Below are positions 47,730 to 62,785 of a stretch of 64,000 nucleotides of DNA, one piece after another (the first letter of the stretch is position 1; the number at the start of each line of letters is the position of its first letter). The notes beneath the pieces were generated by a model. It was given only the letters and a program-made list of their open reading frames with translations. It ran no database searches and was not told where the DNA came from. The position numbers and the translations under genes were made by a program. Origin of the DNA: Cervus elaphus (Eukaryota > Chordata > Mammalia > Artiodactyla > Cervidae); the NCBI RefSeq assembly GCF_910594005.1, contig NC_057847.1, positions 25,333,001 to 25,397,000 on the forward strand, given 5' to 3'.

Positions 47730-50700
47730 ATGGAAGAAATAGATATACTTTCCCATCTTACACAACTAGCAAACCATAAAAAGTATACAAGACAACAGTC
47801 AGACATTGAACAACAGGTCTTACAGTTCTGTGATACCTAGAGAAGGAACACAAGCCAGGTGAGTCAAGATCGCTCTCACTGCGTGAAGGCGGTGTCCGGG
47901 CCACAGCACACAGAGGGGGAGTCCTCTGGGCTAACCAAGTTGAGGACACAGACTGGAGTTTGGCAAGACAAGCTATAAAGTTTGCGGGGCAGAGTACCTG
48001 GGGGACAGAGCTATATGCGGAGCCCTGGAGTTCTGCATAGGCATCTCCATGAGTCTTTTGAGTGAGTACTTAACTACACCTGCATGAGAAGAAACTATCA
48101 GAAAACCACCAGAAAGCAACAGGCTGAATAATTACTGAAACTCACCCTGGGCTGAGAGTAGTTTTGCCCACCAGTAGAAGTGGAAAGACATCATAATAGA
48201 TGAGGCATTGTTTTAAAAGTCCTCAGAATGGTATCATCTTAGTAGCATGATTAAATTAGCAGTAGACCAAAGGCTGCAGTGCGGAAAGAAAGGGAAACTA
48301 TTTAAAACAATCCAAATGGATTCTCCAGAGATTAAAAAAATTATATGCCTGAAATTTAAAATACACTGGATGGTATTAATAGCGTACTAGATACCAGAGA
48401 AGACGAAGATTATTGAACCAGAAGACACAGCAATAAAAATATCCAAAATGGAGGACAGAGACTCGGGGCAAGGGGTCGGGGGACACAGCATCAGACCAGT
48501 GGGACAATATCAGTCTACCTTAAGTGCAGCTAGAGTCGGAGGATGCAGTGGTGGGAGGTCACGGGATAAAACAATTATTTGAAGCTATAATTACCAAAAT
48601 TGTGTAAATTTGATGAGAACCCACAGACCCAAGAAGTGCTATGAGCACCAAATAGAAAAAACTTTAAAACACCACTAGGCACATCATAATCAAATTGCTG
48701 AAAACCAATGCTAAAGAGAAAATTGTAAGAGCAGCAGAGAAACAAAGAGAAAACCAGGTTATGGGTAAGAAGTTTTCCTCCTAAAGTGGTACTCTGCTTC
48801 AGCCTGAGAGGTGATGTTTTAATCCCTTACATATAGTAAAATATATAAAAGATGTCTCTAGGCTCTAGAAATTAAACATGTGTTTGGTTTCTCTTGAATT
48901 TTATTTTCACATTCCAGTTTCATTATGTATTTGTAGCTTTATGGTTTTATAGGACCTTAAATGTGCACACTCACAAACAGAATGTACATTTTTTTTTAAA
49001 GAGATTAACATCTTTAACTAAAGATTATTTCAGTGTAGGAAAAATATGTCAACAGGAGAAGCATATTTTGCTTTGTCACTAGCACTGCATAGACGGAGGA
49101 GCCTGGTAGGCTATAGTCCATGGGGTCTCAAAGAGTCGGACACGATTGAGCAACTTCACTTTTCACTTCACTAGTACTGTTGGGGAGTGGGGAGAATGTA
49201 TACAGATGCTGAAATACAGCAAAATTCTCATCAGTAACTAAGCAAAACAATGGAATAACATCTTCAAAGTACTCAACAATAAGAATAAAGCTATATTCTA
49301 GAATACTATATTCAGTAAAAAAAAAATCAAATATGAAGACAAAATATTTTTTAAACAACAACAACAAAAAAACCCCTGAGTGATTCCATCACCAAGAGAC
49401 CTATAAGAATGTTAAAGGAAGCTATTCAGACAAAGGAAAAATAATACCAGATGGAAATTTAGGTCTGTACAAAACAATAAAGAATGCCAGCAATAGTAAA
49501 CATGTAAGTGTAAAAATATATTTTTCCATCATTGTAGTGTTTTTTGAAAAATTAATTTACTGTTTAAAGCAAAAATAGTAATATATTGTATAGTTTGTAC
49601 AAGTAACACAAATTACAATAGCATAAAGTATAGGGTTGGAAAGTGGAAATGTCCTGTTGTAAGATACACTATACATGAGGTGGTATAATATTGTTTGAAG
49701 GTAGACTATAATATTGTTAAAGATGTATGTGGTAAACTGTAGAACAAACTGTAAAGGATAAAACAGTTATAAGCCAATAGTTTGGACAGAATGGATTCAT
49801 AAAAAGTATGCAAGAAAAAAAACCCAAATGGAATATATAGAAAACAAAAGCGAGGTGTAAAGTCAATTTTATTAAGAGCTACACTAAATGGAACTACACT
49901 ACACACTCCATTAAGAGAGGTTGTTGCCAGATTGGATTTAAAAACCAAGATGCAACTGTATTCTATCTGCAAGAAACCCACCTTAAAGACAGAGAAATAA
50001 AAAGATTTGTCATATAAACAGTAATTCAAAGAAAGTTCAAGTGGCTATACTTAAACATAGTAGTTTTCAGAACAAGAAGTATTATTGGTGGTAAAAAGGG
50101 TAAAATTCATCAAGAGGACATAATTTAAAATTTATATGCACCCTAATATCAGAGATTCAAAATACATAAAGCAGCAACTGAAAAGTGAAATGGGCAGATC
50201 CACAATCACAGATGGAGATCTCTGCACTGCTCTCACAGTGATAGGACAGACAAGCAGAACAAATGTAAAATCAGTAAGGATGTAGAAGACTTGAACAACA
50301 GTATCAAACATGGTATTTGCAGAGTATTCTACTTGGCAACAGCAGAACACACAAACTATTCAAGTGAACATGAAAGAGTCACCAAGATAGGCAATATTCT
50401 GGGCCATAAAACAAGTGTCAATAAATGTAAAAGGATTAAAATCATATAAAGCATATCTTCTTACCACAACAGAATTAAATTCAAAAATCTGAAAATGTTT
50501 CCACATGTTTAGAAATTAAACTTACTGTTAGTTAAAGAAGTGATTATAGAAACATTAGAAAATATTTTAGCCTGAATAAGAGGAAAACTACAACATACCA
50601 AAATTCATGGAATGTGGCTAAAATAGTGCTTAAACTGAACTTTGTACCATTAAATACTTATTTTGGGGAAAAAAGGTCAAATTAATTAGCTAAACTTTCA

Positions 50701-50770
50701 CCTTAGGAAACTAGAAAAAGATGACCCAATTAAACCAATAGAAAACAAGAGAGAAAATTTGGATCTCTTT
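47730..50770 (+). mobile_element. Ancient L1 (L1M/HAL1 type), sense, about 3 kb
   Basis: Heavily diverged, but in L1 order: ORF1-like stretch ('ggattctccagagattaaa', 'agcagagaaacaaagagaaa'), spacer ('ataccagatggaaatttagg'), then the ORF2 endonuclease part ('gcaagaaacccaccttaaa', 'tctgggccataaaacaagt', 'aaaactacaacataccaaa') to about 50770, where the RT would start. Old insertion in the sense strand of CHN1. A Bov-type SINE sits inside at 49088-49167. Confidence 0.75.
49088..49167 (+). repeat. Bov-tA SINE 3' part, sense, with TSD
   Basis: 'ggaggagcctggtaggctat', 'caaagagtcggacacgatt'. Flanked by 'tcactagcactg' (49076-49087) and 'tcactagtactg' (49168-49179). Confidence 0.92.
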
Positions 50771-51818
50771 TACTAGAGCTTTAAAAAGAGTTTGAACTAC
50801 ATAATCTAAGAATTTTTTGTGCATTTTAGTCAAACCTTTTCTAGGTGATTAGAGGAATACTCTATTCATAATAAAACAATAAACTTCTTCAGATGACATT
50901 TTTACAACTATAAGCCAAAAAGAAATTAAAACCTGGCTTTGAGGAAATGTTACTATTAGTACAGACTTGGCTTTGAGAAATTGTGGATCATAAGATAATG
51001 TGGATTAGTCTGAGCTTTTTTGTCTCTTAGTGTTCAGTTTACATCCTATAATGTGGTATAGAGATTATCTGTCGCTCAGCTTTGCATTGTACAGTGGTTT
51101 TTATTGCACAACCTAGTTGATTCATTTATTGTATTTTCCTATTATCCTTTCATAATATGACTTTAGGAGATTGATATTTTGAAGTATTGATTTATTGTGT
51201 TGATTTTTCCCTACTGATATTTAAATGCAACATTAGTCCAAGTAATGAAACTAAACTTTCAAAGTAGAAGTTTTAGGTATGGTGTTCAACATTTTAAAAC
51301 TTTTTAACCATCATTCGATTTAGAGACAAAGCTCTCATTAGAGCTCCTATAAAAAGAAATTAAAAGAAATTTGCTTCTGAAACTTGAAAAATGACTAAAC
51401 ATTAAATTATAGGTTTTGTAATGCTTTAAACACCCATATTTTAGAATGGAAAGTTTTTAAATTACTGGGTGATATTTATTGTTATATAGTTTATTACACA
51501 AACTTCACCTTGTAATGTGATAAATAAAATAAAATGCTTGAGTAGTTTGGTGTTTCCACTGCCTGATTCCTGGATTTCAAGTTGATGGCTCTGTGTAAGG
51601 GGCCAGTCTGACAGCTTAGAGCATTTACACAAGAAACTGTGTTTGTGTTTTAGCACTAATGAAGTTGTGTTTGAGCCTAAGCAAGTTCACTTGTCTGTAC
51701 CACATTAACTCAGCTGTAATTTTAGAGATATTTCTCCCTCACTGGGATAGTGTTGATGTGGAAAGATAGATCATGAAGGAAGCCATAAAGAAACTTAAAC
51801 TTTGTTAACAAGTCCCAA
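50771..51818 (+). other. Intron, unique
   Basis: AT-rich; nothing recognised. Confidence 0.55.
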
Positions 51819-51970
51819 GAGGGTGACAGAGGATGAGATGGTTAGATAGCATCACCGACTCAATTGACATGAACTTGAGCAAACTCTGGGCGATAGTGAA
51901 GGACAAGGAAGCCTGGTGTGCTGCAGTCCATGGTGTCGCAAAGAGTTGGACATGACTCAGCAACTGAGCA
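51819..51970 (+). repeat. BovB 3' end fragment, sense
   Basis: 'gacagaggatgagatggtta' to 'gactcagcaactgagc', flanked by 'aacaag' on both sides. Confidence 0.9.
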
Positions 51971-52371
51971 ACAAGACCCTGTATAGGACTGTGGTGAATG
52001 GACTGTGTGAATAGAACTGACAATACATTACTTTTTCTGTACATGCTTATGTTTAAAGAACTGTTTTATATACCAATTAATAAAAATCATTTTTATGTTT
52101 TACCTGTGGGGGCAGAACTAAATTATTAACGGTATCCTGATCATTGTCCTACTAGTAAAGCATGGCTAGTGTTGTAGCCTGACCATGTTACCTTAGCTTT
52201 TTCCTGTAGTTATTTCTCATATTTAGGGGGATATCACTGATTTGTGATATGACCAAGGTATGTCCAGGAGTCTCATGATATCTCCCTCAATTCTGAACAG
52301 CTTTCTCACTCTTGAAACCTTAGGTTCCTGAGTTTTCTGTCCTTTGTCCTCCTTTTCACAGTGATACCTCC
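51971..52371 (+). other. Intron, unique
   Basis: Nothing recognised. Confidence 0.5.
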
Positions 52372-52700
52372 GGCGGTATTAACTGCTTGTGTGGTGAAGT
52401 GAGTGCCTCACAGGCCCTGCACGCCATGGGTAGTAGCCGGTTGTGGACGCTGTTAGCACGCGGACAGCTGGCAGAGTGGACATCTGTCGGTGCTTCCTGC
52501 GCACAGAACCCCCTGAGGTCGGCCAGAGGCCGTGCCCCTCCTCCTACACCAGGCGCCCTCCAGCCCCAAGCACTGCTTGAGGCCATCTTTCAGCATGTGC
52601 TCCGGGCACTCCTGCCTTTCCTGCCCTGGGCTCCACCTTACACTAGAACAAGTCGGGGAGGCATGGCCAGCGCCATGTCAGTGCTGCTGGCTTAACCAGC
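52372..52700. other. GC- and CpG-rich intronic block, unidentified
   Basis: About 330 bases with roughly a dozen or more CpG and long open frames on both strands (+ 52387-52695, 102 codons; - 52356-52586, 76 codons), set in AT-rich intron. The + frame has no recognisable domain (ALLPFLPWAPPYTR-type low-complexity end). Could be an LTR, a degraded retrocopy or a small promoter/enhancer. Confidence 0.55.
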
Positions 52701-52802
52701 CCAAACCTTACTGTTTGGTACAGAGTTTTCCTGAAGAATGTTAAGACCACTCATAGTTTAAATAACAAGGCAAGAAGTATTGCTCTGATATTAAAAGAAA
52801 AA

Positions 52803-53007
52803 AAGTGTTAGTCGCTCAGTTGTGTTCCATTCTTTGTGACCCCATGGACTGTAGCCTGCCAGGCTCCTCTGTCCATGGGATTCTCCAGGCAAGAATACTG
52901 GAGTGGGTAGCTATTCCCTTCTCCAGGGGATCTTCCTGACCCAGGGATCAAACCCAGGTCTCCTGCATTGCAGGCAGATTCTTTACCACTGAGCCACTAG
53001 GAAGCTA
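52803..53007 (-). repeat. Bov-tA/Bov-A2 SINE, antisense
   Basis: 'gttagtcgctcagttgtgtt', 'ggattctccaggcaagaata', 'cccagggatcaaacccag', 'ttctttaccactgagcca'. Confidence 0.93.
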
Positions 53008-56000
53008 TAATACTAAAGATACTCCTATTTTTAAGTTCCCCCTCCCTACCATTTTTTTTTTTCCTGCAGGGTACCTCTGTACAGTTTTAAGTGTTTGTTG
53101 CTAATGATAATAGCCAGTGTTCTGCAGTCTCGTCTCATTATTTAGTATCAATCAAAATATACCTTAACCACAAAGAGGTCAGATTAGGGCCAAAATTCTA
53201 AATCCCAGACCTTTTGGATCAAAATTAAGCCATCTCAGTAAGACTAACATTGGCTCCTTAAAAGAGTACATTCAGCTGCCCTAAAGATAAAAATGAAAAA
53301 AAAAAAAAGCCTTTCATGCCCAGCTGCCTGCCTACCTACATTCCTTTCCTTTTGATTTTGATCATCTGTTCTCTCCCTTCGTTGCCTAATATCACACTGG
53401 AGAACTGACTCATCAGAGCCTCCCAAATGAAGAGCGGCAGCTGAAATGTCATTCCCACCTTTCCAGGCAAACTTTCATTTCCCCTAATGTTCTTATCGCC
53501 TCCGACATAGTATATATTTGCAACAGGCTTTGCAGGCACTCTCCTTGGCTGTTTGCATTCATGCTTATTTCTAGAGGTAGTGTTATGGCTTGGGAGGAAT
53601 AATGAAGATGTGATTTTTTCTTTCTCTTGCCATAGCATAGAATTCTTTTCTGCTGTTTCTGTTACTGACATTCAAACTGGAGATGTGAACATCAGAAACC
53701 TGAGAAGCAGATGTGCTGGTTTTCTTATGGAAACCAGGGTTCGGGTTAATGTGACAGGAGGCTCAGTTGAGAACAGCTTCAGTTTTTACCTAGATTGATA
53801 CCCAGGAGACAAAGGACCCTTGGCCTGTGCCATATGGACCCCTCAGGAGCCCACCCATCTCTCTCATTGTCTGTCCTTTTCAGCCTGTTTCTGACCGGTA
53901 TCCACCCTGTGACAGACTCTGTTGGGTCCATTAGTTAATATAGTCTTTCATCTTCGTTTTTAAGGTGATTGATGTGACAGGAGGTATTCACAGGTGAGAG
54001 CAATCTCAGATGCCATGGTAATAAAGTTGTTTTTTTTCCAGTTGCAAAAGAGAAGAGGTCCTTAAAACAAGTTGCTCTGTCCTTTGTTCACGGCAGTATA
54101 ATTTACACCATGTACTATGTCACTTTCATTCATCAAGATGTACCAAAAGCTTTGGAGGTGGCTTAGAAAAAAATACCTGTGGCCAAATTAAAAGGTAGCT
54201 TTCCTCAGGACCATCTTTGACCTCACTAACACTGTTACATGCTAACGCTGATTGGGATCAAAACATTCCCTAAAGGAATCCCTTTTTTATAAATTAATCA
54301 AGTGATTGGTTTAAATAACCAGAAGGAAGAAATAGTGCCGTCTATAAAGGAATTGGTTATTCTCCCACCTTACAAAGCCAGCATATGTCAGTAAGGTCAT
54401 ACAGTACACAACAGAAGTTGAGGTGGCCTCTGCTTATAAGAAACAGTAAATAGAGACTAAAGAATGTTATAGAATAAAACATGATGCTACTAAGACGTTC
54501 TTTTTTACAGGACCAATATCCCTCAGGCATAGCTATAAGAAACACAGACAAGGAACCGGAAGTTTGGTGGGTTTGGTTTGGTTTGGTTTGTTAATGCCTT
54601 CAAGAGGAAGATAGGTGATACATTTTCTTGGTCTACATCCAATGCTAGCAAAGTTACCTTATCAGATTTCCAGGTTTACAACTAAGAATTAGAGGTGGGA
54701 AAAGGGTTAGGAAGAGAGAAAAAGAGCTGACAGCCTTGGAGAATAAGAAGAGACAGGAAAACTAAAACACAGACTTATATAAACATAAAAATCTGGGACA
54801 ATTTACGAAAATTCCCTAAAAAATTACACATGGAAAATGTCACTTAATGAGTATCTGTTCGTTGTGTTATGAAGACGTCAGTAATCTTGATTCCCTGAGT
54901 GCTGACCTGTGCGGATGTCTGCGAGTGTTTGCTGTATACAACAGGGCATCTCAGGCACCAGCCGATCTCTTACAGCCTCGCGCTTGCCTGAGCTCCTTGT
55001 GAACCACTCAGGCCTCCTTTCTTCCAGATTCCAGCCTAGGTCTCTCTCAGCATACTCCTAAGCAGGAAGAACCTCCAAGATGCAACTTTTGACCTTTTAA
55101 TTATTGTATTTTGAATGCCCATTACAATTCTGATTAAATCGTTCTGAGATGGGTAGTCGGAATACAACCACATCTAGTGAGCAGAATTATCTGCAGGTGT
55201 CAATGCCCTGGAGCCTCGTCTGCAGGCGTAGAGTGTCCTGCTTCTGTGGTGCCAGACGGAGCAGAACAACTGGAAGTCATATAGCTATTCTAAGTTCTGC
55301 AGTTGGTACAACTGACTTGTTAAAGGTATCTTTTTTTGAATCAGTAAAATATGTAAAATCACTGATAATGTAAAACTGTATAAAATAAAACATTCAGATA
55401 AAGCTCAAATGTAACACAATCACCCTTTTTAAAAGAAAGTATGCATCACTTTTTCTTTAATGCACTTTACACTGTTACAGTAGTGATTGATTATAATGCC
55501 ATCCAGGAAAGAGACTTGCTTTCAAGTACAGCAGTGCTTCTCTGAATTTCTGACCAGTTCTGGTTCCTATTCCCCGCTTTTTCTAAACTCTTCATTTGCT
55601 TCATGACTGCACTTACTTCCTAACACAACAGCAACTAAACCGTCAAGTGTGAACTCCCTTAGCCTTCTGGTCCCGGGCTCCCACCAATCCTGCTCTGCAC
55701 AGCCATCCTGTCCCCCTTGCCCTTGGCCCTCCCACCTCGGGGAAGGGGAAGAGTCCGTTTTTTTATTCAGAGCTAGTCCCTCTGCCCTTTCCCATCTCCA
55801 CTGGGTGCCCTCAGGAAACTTCCTCCACAAGCTACCTCCTCTGTCTCCATCCCTTCCACTCTTCCCCTCCCACCTCACTCCCACACCTGTTCCTCTGCTC
55901 CTGTTCCCCCTGTTAATGCCATCTTGCCTCATCAACGGGCCCCAAAGCCTAAGACTTGGCCCCAGTCCTCCTCCTCCCCTTTGCCTATGACTCAGTCCGT

Positions 56001-56009
56001 TACTGAGTC
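53008..56009 (+). other. Intron, mostly unique
   Basis: Holds a T-run (53051-53062), an A-run (about 53297-53308), a (TTTGG)n stretch at 54563-54592 and a pyrimidine-rich, higher-GC block at about 55640-56000. Open frames on both strands of the last block reflect its CT bias. No gene recognised. Confidence 0.55.
54563..54592. repeat. (TTTGG)n simple repeat
   Basis: Five pentamer-like units, 'ggtttggtttggtttggttt', one interrupted by GGG. Confidence 0.9.
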
Positions 56010-56400
56010 CTACTGATCCTGCCTCCGCGTTCTCAGTCAGCACTGCCTGAGTTCAGGTCCATGTCATCCGGCACCTGGACCACTGCTGTAGCAGCCTGCC
56101 TGGTCTGTCTTCCTCCAGGCTTGTTTCCTTAAAAATCTTCAGTGGCCCTGCATTGCTGACTGAACAATGTATACGTTTGCAGGTATGGAAGAGGCCCCAT
56201 CTGCCCCTCTCTGCTCCTGCTGCGCCAGTCACTCCCACCCCACCCACACTGAACTGCCTCACAATCCTCTAAACATCCCATTGTTTCTCTCCTGGTGTGT
56301 CTCTCATTTCCTTGGAGCAGCCTTTCCCTAATGCGTCCTCCGACACACACAACCCCATTTAAGCCTGCTTCTGCTCACATGGAAGCCTCAACTCATTCAT
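56010..56400 (+). repeat. Ancient L2 LINE fragment, sense
   Basis: L2 3'-region order in degraded form: 'ctggaccactgctgtagcag', 'ctgcctggtctgtcttcctc', 'atcttcagtggccctgcat', 'gcgccagtcactcccacc', 'cttggagcagcctttccc'. Confidence 0.6.
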
Positions 56401-57944
56401 CTTAACCAAGCAACGCCCCTCCCCAGCTGCCCTTATACTTTGCAGACACTTTCAGAAGAGGCTTTTCATGTTGTATTTAGCAGGAGAAACCTATGGTGAA
56501 TTCCTTGAGCCAATATTTTAAAAAATTTTTGTATATGTCACCACTTAATGTTTGTAAATGAATAAAAATGATTAGTGCATGAATGATGTCCATTTGTTTT
56601 GATAACCTTTAGGAGGGTCAAAGAGACACAAAGACTACAATATTCAGTTTTTGCAAGTATAATCCAGTGTCATGGAGTCAGGAAAGTCAAAAAATTTAAG
56701 AAATAACAAGTTTTAGATACAAAAATTCAAAAGGAAATTCATTTAAATCCTGTTACACAAATACTAGTTTAGCAAGCTTCTGGTGCCTCAAGGCCTACTT
56801 CTAGAACCATTTCCTTGAGAGCTATATAACCTGCCTTACAAGTGGTTTAAGAAAACAAAATTAAAACCAGCCCCAGATGGCAAGATGCCTTTATAAAAAC
56901 CTGTCCAGGAAGGAACTGAATCAAGAACAATTTCCTAAAGATTGCTTTCTGAGATGCATGTGTGATCCTGATTAAAGAAATGTCACAAGGTTTTCAAAAG
57001 GCCACATTCACTACTGCTTTGTGAAGGCAAAGCAGGGAATTGGTTCTATAACAACATCTCAGTACCCAGCGCTGTTTGCCAAGAGCCCTTCTTTGTTCCA
57101 GTGACTTACACACCAGTGGAACTTAAACACCTTTTATCATGAATAATGGCAGGTACAAAACCAGGACTTCTCCACTCTTCTAGTCCAGTTTATTAACCTT
57201 ACCAAGTTAAGAGACACTGGATTATCCTGAGATTGCCTCTAAAAATAACTCCACAGTTCTATAGCTATTTTGTAACTATATAACTTTTAAAATATGAGTC
57301 AGTGCTATCTATTTCACTCAGTTGCCTCAGATTAAAAGCAAGATTGCATACTTTATCCAGTTTTATTCACTCAGAGGAACATAGGCAAAAACAAAGACAT
57401 CAGACACTGTCTGGATGTTAATCTTGGGCTCAGCTTCAGGAACTCCAGGAAATGCTTTCAGTTTGCAGGCTCTGAACATCATTAACAACCCAGAAGCAAC
57501 TGTGTCTGCATTCCTGACACTTCCATAAAAAACAGAGACAGGATTATGGCCTCCCCCCCCAAAATCAACACAAAGTTTTGTACTTGAGCTCACTTGGCAG
57601 CGACCAGAGCCACAAGTACATACCTGCTTGTAATGAACCCTGCCTTATCCACTGTTGCCTTATATGGATATTTTGGCCAGCAGTAGTAGTTTGAATTTTA
57701 ATATACCATATTTCATTGATTCTACTACATGTTTTTGTTTGTTTGTTTGTTTGTTCTTCATTTTAACATCTCTGAAATTTATAATCTGAAGCTTATAATC
57801 AGTGGCATGCCATAAGTTAATTGGTGATTTCTTTACCTGGAATATATGTATCTTACATTCAGGGTAAGTCTTATGTTCAGTGGCATCTTAAGTTTGAAGT
57901 TTATTTATATATTTGTATCAGTGTTAAAAATCACTTACCAATAA
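56401..57944 (+). other. Intron, unique with one odd minus-strand frame
   Basis: A 76-codon minus-strand frame at 57363-57593 is followed (minus strand) at once by 'gaataaaactgg', a possible poly-A signal. A (TTTG)n run lies at 57729-57755. Nothing else recognised. Confidence 0.5.
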
Positions 57945-58905
57945 ACAAGTGAGACCTAATTAAACTTAAAAGCTTTTGCACAGCAAAGGAAACCATAAAC
58001 AAAATGAAAAGACAATGTACATAAGAGGAGAAAATATCTGCGAATGAAGTGACCGACAAAGAATTAATTTCCAAAATATACAAACAGCTCATACAGCTCT
58101 ATCAAAAACAAACAATCCAACCAAGAACTAGGCAGAGGACCTAAATAGACCTTTCTGCAAAGAAGAAATACAGATAGCCAAAACGCATATGAAAAGATGC
58201 TCAACATTGCTAATTATTAGAGAAATGCAAATCAAAGCTACGGTGAGGTACCACCTCACACAGGTCAAAATCGCATCCTTAAAATGTCTATAAATAATAA
58301 ATGCTGGAGTAGGGTTAGAGGAAAGGCAACCTTCTTATACTGTTGGTAGGAATGTAAATTGGTGCAGCCACTATAAAGAACAGTATGGAGGTTCCTTAAA
58401 AATCTAAAAATAGAGCTACCATATGACCCAGCAATCCCACTCCTGGGCATATATCTGGAAAATAACCATAATTCAAAAAACTACAAGAATCCCAGTGTTC
58501 ATTGCAGTAGTATATATATAATATCCAAGACATGGAAGCAAGTTAAATATCCATTGACAGGGGAAGGGATAGAGAATATGTGGTACATATTTATAGTGGG
58601 ATACTACTCAGTCATAAAGAACGAAATAATGCCACTTGGAACAACATGGATGAACCCAGAGATTATCATACTGAGTGAAGCCAGACAAACATATGATACC
58701 ATTTATATATGAAATCTAAAGAAAAAAAAAAAAAGACACAAATGAATTTATTTCCAAAACAAACTCACAGACACAGAAAACAAATTTATGTTTACCAAAG
58801 GGGAAAGGGGGCCAGGAGAGGAATAAATTAGGAGGCTGGGATTAACATATACACACCACTATATATAAAATAGATAACCAACAAAAAGCAAAAACAAAAA
58901 AATCA
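57945..58905 (+). repeat. L1 3' part, sense
   Basis: L1 ORF2 C-terminal region and 3' UTR in sense ('agcttttgcacagcaaagg', 'aatgtaaattggtgcagcc', 'atatgacccagcaatccc', 'caacatggatgaacccagag', ending near 'aaaatagataaccaacaa'). Complementary to the antisense L1s at 12244, 18880 and 39840. Confidence 0.92.
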
Positions 58906-62244
<3,339 letters not shown>

Positions 62245-62785
62245 AAGAGAGAGAGAACTATGGTAGGGTGAACACTGGCTGCCCCAAAATGTCTGCTTCC
62301 TAATCACCAGAACCTGTGACCATGGCACAGGTTTTGCCTTTCATGACAAAGGAGACTCTGTGACCAAGTTAAGGAATTTGAGATGGGGAAGAGTCCTGTG
62401 GATTGTCAGAATGGGCCCAATGTAATCATAATTGCAAGAGTCCCTAGAAGAGCGATGCAGTAGAGGCTGATTCAGAGGAAAGATAGAAGCACAGAAGCAG
62501 GGGTCAGGAAAGAGCAAAGATGCTATACAGCTGGCTTTGAAGGGGGCCACGAGCCAATGAATGCAGGCGGCCTCTGGAAGCAGGAAAAGGCAAGATAAGA
62601 AACAGACTCTCCCCTGGAGCCTCCAAAAGGAACACAGGCTAGCTAAGGCCTTGATTTCAGTCCAGTGAAACTGATTTTGTACTTCCGACTTCTAGAACTG
62701 TTAGATGATAGGTTTGTATTGTTTTAAACCACTGAGTTTATGATAATTTGTTACAGCAGCAATAGTAAACTAATAACACTAGCCA
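62245..62785 (+). repeat. MaLR-type (MLT1-like) LTR, sense
   Basis: Old mammalian retrovirus-like LTR, apparently solo. Typical ordered blocks: 'tatggtagggtgaacactgg' with 'ctgccccaaaatgtctg', 'ggaatttgagatggggaaga', 'acttccgacttctagaactg', and the end 'aaaccactgagtttatgata', 'ttgttacagcagcaatagta', 'aactaataacac'. No internal retroviral coding sequence is next to it. Confidence 0.75.

Noticed and set aside
55567..56043. 158-codon minus-strand and 113-codon plus-strand frames
   Set aside because: Overlapping frames on both strands in a pyrimidine-rich, stop-poor block with low-complexity translations; no domain seen.
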